Assembly: GCA_034670405.1 (NCBI GenBank)
Contig: JAXDDX010000044.1
Span: 781,001-845,000, forward strand
Length of the DNA stretch: 64,000 nt
Direction: 5' to 3'
Source: Hoplostethus atlanticus
Lineage: Eukaryota > Chordata > Actinopteri > Trachichthyiformes > Trachichthyidae
A program made the translations under genes and the position numbers. This document shows, piece after piece, positions 58,639 to 64,000 of the stretch. The notes below the pieces were generated by a model that saw only the letters and a program-made list of their open reading frames with translations, was not told the origin of the DNA and did not search any database. Within the stretch, counting starts at the first letter, position 1. Each line of letters opens with the position of its first letter.

Positions 58639-61355
58639 AGAGACAATAGCGCTATTCACCAGTAGAGGGAGCATGGCACTTTTACTGTGTTAAACAGCCT
58701 GATTATGACCCCAAATCTGTCCTGCTCTTAAAAACATTGTTCACCAATAAATCCCCGCCATGAACAAGTCTCAACGCCGCTACCCTTTTTTGACGCCGTC
58801 GGAGCGTACCCCCCCTGCCCCCGGGGGTACGCGGGGACTCGTATTACCATGATGTCACTTGCAGGTTTCTGTGTTTGCAACCCCCGCAGGCTGTTGACAT
58901 AGCGTCCCCTAACTGGGTCAGATGTTTACTGTGGAGGCAAGCCAAGATTACCAGCCACTTTTCACCTTTTGCTCCGTAATCCCAGTGAACCCCCCACTCT
59001 GCGGCCCGAGAGCAAATAATGGGGGACCGAGCTGACGGAGATTCACAGGAGAGATGAGGGAAAGGGCGGCGAAGTTCATTGTTTTGCTAGCAAGGTCACT
59101 TATGATAGAGTGTGGATGGAGTGTAGAGTAGGGACTTTTTCCCCAATGCATCATTCATCAATCTATTCCCAATCATGATGCCGTTTGAATTAACATCATT
59201 TGTCGGCTCTGATTGGGGATAAATTGAGTCCGTGGCGTGCATCTCAATCAGCCGTTATTAAAGAAACAATAGCCACAAAACATTTTCAAGAGCACCTCAA
59301 CCACATTTTCCACCCATTGTTTGATGTCAGAACCGACTGTTTGCTACTATCCAGTCGGTGCTCTTGATTCAAGTTGTCCCCCATCAACCTGGACAAGACT
59401 GGACGTGGATAGAAGCTGTTGATGCTGATCATCTTCATCAATAACACCCCTTCCATGTGGCACTCGGGGAAAGACCCATGTTTTCTCATTTCTCCACCGT
59501 GTTGTCTCACAGGCGGTTTGGCTTGATGCGGGGCTAAATCACACTTATCACTCTGCTCTGATTGATTCCACATGCTCTCATTGCGAGCCTGTTTCTTTCC
59601 CAGGGTCTGAGCAGTAACTAAGCACACTGTCCTCCCTCTGTCAAACAATGCTGGAATCGTCTCAAGTGCGTCCCCCACGCGCTTGCTTTTCGTGCTGTTC
59701 TCGTTTTTTTTTTTTACATGTCAAAGCCTCCTTTGGGCTGCCAAAGGCGTTGTTCCTCCTTTTTAATCAGACGTGTTTTCAAGAGGGGAGAAAGTTGCTG
59801 TCAAAGTGTGCTTGTGTGCCTTTTATGCAGCCAGTCATTGGACAAGGGTGAGCAGGAAGCCCTCTCTACCTTAATGTGCATGTGTAGCCTATATATCCCA
59901 TCTCACTGGGGGGGTGGGGGGTGGGTGCCCTCATCAACTGCGGAGATGAAAAGAACAGCATGCCATTTGTGGTGCAAAAGCAAAAGACTGTTATGAATAC
60001 GTTATTTCACAGTTGCCTGTCAGTGAATTGCTGGTGGTTGCAAAAAAAAAGCAGGCTCTGGGGTTTAATAAAGCCGTACAGTTGTTGCTTTGTTTTGGAG
60101 CAACAGGGGTTAGGGGGGGGGGGGGGGGGGAGAGAGGAGGGCTGCATCTATGAGACGGCAGTCAGAAAAAGACCATGTGGGAGACATCTTTGCGATGGCT
60201 GGCTGCAGCCCTGAGGTTAAAGCAGCGGGCCGGTACAGGGAAGGTCATCTGTTCCCCGGGACCAGCAGCTCGCAGAGTGGAGGAATGCTTTAGTTTTACG
60301 GGGCTGACAGAACCAGCAAATGACACGCCGTGAGATACCATGAGGAAGTCTGTGAAAATGCTACACTGCTAGTTGTGAGCCAGTGAGCAAGGCAGCTAAC
60401 CAGCAGCTCTTTGCAATGCTTTGCTGCTAGATTATACAAAGAGGATAATATAAAATTAACTGTATGGGAATGTTTTTCTTCTCCTTTGCGATATTTGCGA
60501 CATTCATTCAGACTTCTGTATCGCATTTCGGTCACACAAACACACGCACACACAGTCATGCAATTTCATACGATGACTCCCCAACCACCCCCACCTATCA
60601 TTGACTTTATTGAGGCCATATAAATGGCACAAGCTCTCCTTGTGTACACCGAAGCATAAAGGGAGCTGATCGTGGCCAGAGCTTGGCTTTATTAAGACCT
60701 GTGTTTACACGCTCCTTTATTGAACATATAAATAAGACCTGGGGTTCTAGTGCCACTTTTACCGCTCCCTTAATGCCTCTAGTCTTGTAACTTTCTAACT
60801 AACAAAGGCCACTTACACACGCCACACACACCACAGCGCCGCCACTCTCCGACTTCACCAAATATCTCTCGCAAGCACGTGGAAAAGAAGCAAGCGTGCA
60901 GACTTTCCGCTAATATAACGCCGTTTATAAGCAGGGAATTAAACCTCCCGAGTGCACCACATTAACAAAATGGTCATTCACCACTAAGGCTTTGAAGTCG
61001 GGGCACCCAAGTCCAGCCCCTGGTTGTGAACCTCATCTTCAAAGCTGATCTTGAAGCACGCCACAGAGAAAAAAAAAAAGGTGATGGTCATTCCATCTGT
61101 GTGCGTTCAGCCTCGCTCGTAAACCGGCCGACCTCACTGTGGACTTGACCTCTCTTTGTCAAATGAGAAACCTCTCTCTTCTCGTCTGTTTTGGACGAGT
61201 TTTACCCGCGTGTGCTTATTACAGCCCTGCTTTCCTCAAAGGTTGTCATGCGTTTCCTTACTCAGCATGTCCTCCCTCCTCCGTTCTCCTCCGTTCTCCT
61301 CCAGACCGTGCTGTGTTGTAGGGCTAATGAGTCTAGGATGCTTCTCCTGTTGTTG

Positions 61356-61405
<50 letters not shown>

Positions 61406-63130
61406 TGCCGTCCATGTCCTTGGCACTGCCTGCTTCTCATCATCGGGGGCCGGAGCCTGGATGGGAAATGCTGAGATGGTCACCTCTGGCTCTGCGCTAT
61501 CAGCTGGAGAGGCTTAGTGATGAACTCCAGAGTGATGGTTTACTCAGAGCAGAACCAGAACAAAGCTCAGCTGGGGAGCGTCGTGCCTGGCCTGGATTAA
61601 TACTGTTGGAAAATAAGCAGACTCAGCGATTTAGCTGGGTGAGTCATGGGTTGAGAAAGGAAGGGACACGGGGCCTTAAAGGAAGATCCTTGAAGCTAAC
61701 GGCGCTAGTACGTGTGAGTGCATGTCTGTGGTGCAATGCAGAATTAAGAAAGAATAAAGTTTTAAGTTCAAAATATCCCTTAACTTAAGCCGAGACCACA
61801 CACGCGACGTCCACTTACATCAGACGCAAACAAAAAGTCTTTTCCTGCTGTTTTGAAACGGTTGATGGCGCCTTCGGCGGAGGGGGAAAAAAAACAAGCA
61901 AACATTTGATTTAGGATGTTTGTAGTGAAACAAATGATGCTAACAACCCCCACTGTTTTTCTAAGAGACCCAAGCTCCAAAATAGCCTCCCTGCTGAGGG
62001 GGGCTGATTGCTATAGGAGCCCTGTTAACAAGGTCCTCAAGTGGCTCGGTATTGGATTTTGAGCCTCTGTGTGTTCATGATTGACTTTTTAAGAGAGAGA
62101 TTGCAGCCTCTGTCACAGTTAAAAGTGGTATCGTACTTTGGGGAAAGTGGTTGTTTTTTTGCCACTCGGGCACATCAGTATTGGATTATTGGACAACTAT
62201 TATTCTTGAATGACTGGCACCGCGGCACAGCTCCGTTCGGAGGCTCGGTTAACACCCTGTCGGAACACTGCAGCTGGAGGGGAGAGGAGATAAAAAGCAT
62301 GCTGGGAACAATACCCCAAAGCTAAATCTAATCCCTGTACTGCAGCCTGGACACTAGGCAATGCGCGAGGAGTTATCACACCAACAACAGCAACCCCAAG
62401 TCTCCTCTCCTGAAGAATTATGGGAGAATTATATAAATGAGCGGCAACAGCTTGAGTGGCAAGGAGGCGGTTACGGTTTCTACAGAGGCTGACGTTTCTC
62501 ATCCCTTGATCTCTGAGAGCATTGACTAGTGTTGTATCCGTGGCTTTACGGCAGAGTCGGGCTGACAGCCTATACATAGGAAGTGAACAGATGTTTAGAA
62601 TGAGCGAGGAACGTATCGCGTATTTGGAGATGGCATTTTATTTTTGTCGGCGTGGATAATTGTTAGTTACGAAAGACAAAACAGACAAAGTGTGTCATTT
62701 GCACGCTGTGCCACAGCAAAAGCCGCTGATGGCCCGTCAAATGCAAACACTGTGATTATGTCAAAAATGACACTTTCTATTGCAGGGCTGCTGTAGTGTC
62801 AGGTTGCGTCCTGCTGTTAATAAATACCAGGCTCAGGCCTTTTTAATGGAGGGATGAATTCATTATCAGAGCTGTCTGCAGAAATTCAGCTCAGAAACGT
62901 TCCCCGTGTTTATTGTGTCTGCGAAGGCGGACATGGACCGGCTTTTACAGACGCTCTGCGAAGTTGAAGTGTTGTACGTGTTCTTACATTTATTTTGTCT
63001 TTCACAGGGACGCTTTCGAGCGCAACCTGTTCAGCACAGACCGACGGCAAAGCAGAAACACTATGGGACTACGGTACCTCTCATGTTGGTGGGACAAGAC
63101 TGGAGACCAATCAGCCTGCTCAAATCCCAG
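54527..63130 (+). CDS. adam12: adam12 (ADAM metallopeptidase 12), exons 1-2 only
   Basis: ADAM12 is a type I membrane metalloprotease/disintegrin involved in muscle, bone and growth-factor shedding. Only its most variable part would lie here: exon 1 encodes a signal peptide and exon 2 the start of the pro-domain. The two join in frame (phase 1) across 8.4 kb. Exon 2 contains ETLWDYGTSHVGG and ends ...PAQIP, paralleling mammalian SLWNQGRADEVV...LWIP, where the next exon begins VKSFDSKNHPEV. Synteny is the main support: in human, ADAM12 follows C10orf90 in this order and orientation. The protease, disintegrin and transmembrane exons are beyond the right edge, so the call rests on position, signal peptide and weak similarity. 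Confidence 0.65.
55201..55295. repeat. Compound (GA)n(GT)n microsatellite
   Basis: About 25 GA units with two GT breaks (55201-55254), followed directly by about 20 GT units. Longest simple repeat in the window. Confidence 0.95.
58604..58633. repeat. (GA)n microsatellite
   Basis: About 14-15 GA units followed by a G-run. Confidence 0.9.
58804..58832. repeat. GC-rich perfect hairpin
   Basis: Arms GCGTACCCCC (58804-58813) and GGGGGTACGC (58823-58832) enclose a 9-nt C-rich loop. The GC content stands out from the AT-rich surroundings. Confidence 0.6.
60113..60130. repeat. Poly-G tract
   Basis: Eighteen consecutive G bases followed by AGAGAGG. Confidence 0.9.
61358..61404. repeat. (GT)n microsatellite
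   Basis: About 23 pure GT units. Confidence 0.95.
63008..63130 (+). CDS. adam12: adam12 exon 2 (start of pro-domain)
   Basis: 123 nt between TTTCACAG and CCAG|GTGAAG, phase 1 at both ends. Encodes GTLSSATCSAQTDGKAETLW then DYGTSHVGGTRLETNQPAQIP. The LW and the terminal IP align with the same point in mammalian ADAM12. Similarity is modest, as expected for this variable region. Confidence 0.6.
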
Positions 63131-63880
63131 GTGAAGCACAATAAAGAGCACAAAATACTGTCAAAAAGTCAAGTCACATGGTCCAAAATGTCAGGCCTCG
63201 CCTCCTCCTCGCCGTGGTTTCTGAGGGTTAATCAAAGTGTTCAATTCAGCACATTTCAAACATGGGAAGCCGTACAATCTGAACATGTGCTCTGCATCTT
63301 AGGAAGGAGAGAGACAGGGAAACACTAAGCGGCCCACTGGAATGTTAATGAAATGTTTGAAATCTGGGATCCTTGGCTCTGGGTGGTGTAATAGTACCAG
63401 ACGCTGAAAAAAAAGAGATGCATAAGGCTGCCAGGCATACTTAAAAACACAGCTTGGGTTTCCGAGTTCTATTATTGAGTCTATTTTCCTGGCTATATGC
63501 TTTGCTGAAAAGAAAAAAAACAGAAAAAAATACAAAAGAATATTCACAATGCAGGTTAAATTTTTAGAAAGGCAGGGAATGTGGATAACAGTCCCAAACA
63601 TGCAGTGTAACATCTTTTTTTCCCCCTCAGAGTTATAAATAGCAAGGTGTGCATGAACAGTACGTCGTGTTAGCGGGTGATAGCACCGACATCCAACGCT
63701 GCTGTAACTGAAATGAGTAGGAAGTCTAGCCCAACGTGGCTTGTGCAACGATATCGCCCTAAACCTTAAGTGTTCTGCTTCCATATCCCCTTATGATCCA
63801 CGAGACATTCGGCTCCACGGGGGGTGACGGATGACTTAACCCAGAGCAGTGCTGTTTGCCAGAGTTGACCCAGATTGAAC

Positions 63881-63940
63881 TGTGTGTGTGTGTGTGTGTG
63901 TGTGAGAGGGAGAGAGAGAGAGAGAGAGAGTGTGTGTGTG
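63881..63940. repeat. Compound (GT)n(GA)n(GT)n microsatellite
   Basis: Three blocks: GT to about 63904, GA to about 63930, GT to 63940. Lies in putative adam12 intron 2 (63131 to the window end), where nothing else was recognised. Confidence 0.9.
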
Positions 63941-64000
63941 GGCTGATGTGCACATGTGCAGCCGTGTTTGTTACAGAGCACAATAGACAGAGATGATGTA

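Larger units (their letters stand above)
54633..63007 (+). other. adam12: adam12 intron 1 (putative)
   Basis: 8.4 kb with no further exon recognised. Contains compound microsatellites (55201-55295, 58604-58633, 61358-61404), a G-run (60113-60130), a GC-rich hairpin (58804-58832) and a CTCF-like site (CCAGTAGAGGGAGC, 58669-58682, plus). Stretches such as 59150-59290 are repeat-free and could be conserved non-coding DNA. Confidence 0.55.

Noticed and set aside
1-64000. CRISPR arrays, tRNA/rRNA genes, retrovirus-like gag/pol remains
   Set aside because: None seen. The regular repeats present are di-nucleotide microsatellites, and no reverse-transcriptase or protease motifs were noticed; short or very decayed copies could be missed by eye.

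Overview
The window is vertebrate nuclear DNA, most likely from a ray-finned (teleost) fish. It shows multi-exon genes with GT-AG introns, dense (CA)n/(GA)n microsatellites, and short hAT-like and Tc1-like repeats typical of fish genomes. No prokaryotic operon, rRNA, tRNA, CRISPR array or retrovirus-like element was recognised. The species cannot be named from the sequence.

Three host genes were recognised, and their order matches my recollection of human 10q26 (DOCK1 - C10orf90 - ADAM12). On the minus strand, bases 1312-34844 carry the first 16 coding exons of dock1: the start codon, SH3 domain, N-terminal helical region and first half of the DHR-1 lipid-binding domain. The rest of the gene lies beyond the left edge. 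Intron 1 takes up about 18 kb (16838-34801). All 15 exon junctions keep frame, and the joined peptide follows vertebrate DOCK1 rather than DOCK5 or DOCK2. Head-to-head with it on the plus strand, 37607-51493 holds a complete C10orf90 (FATS) gene. It has eight coding exons plus one optional exon and ends in an ALMS motif split over the last four exons. Further right on the plus strand, 54527-54632 (signal peptide) and 63008-63130 fit exons 1 and 2 of adam12; that gene runs out of the window on the right.

Non-coding DNA makes up more than 90% of the window. It includes the 2.7-kb dock1/C10orf90 intergenic region (a YY1-like start site with a small uORF, and a strong CTCF-like site), at least four decayed DNA-transposon copies with visible target duplications or terminal inverted repeats, a 230-bp direct duplication around the last C10orf90 exon, several perfect palindromes or hairpins, and many microsatellites.

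The three genes are neighbours but are not known to form one pathway. DOCK1 (with ELMO) activates Rac for migration and engulfment, C10orf90 is an ALMS-motif centrosome/p53-linked protein, and ADAM12 is a membrane metalloprotease. The most notable points are splice architectures (a 60-nt in-frame tandem acceptor in dock1, and phase-matched twin acceptors in C10orf90), a convergent CTCF-like pair around C10orf90, and the transposon copies. I saw no sign of a wholly new multigene system.
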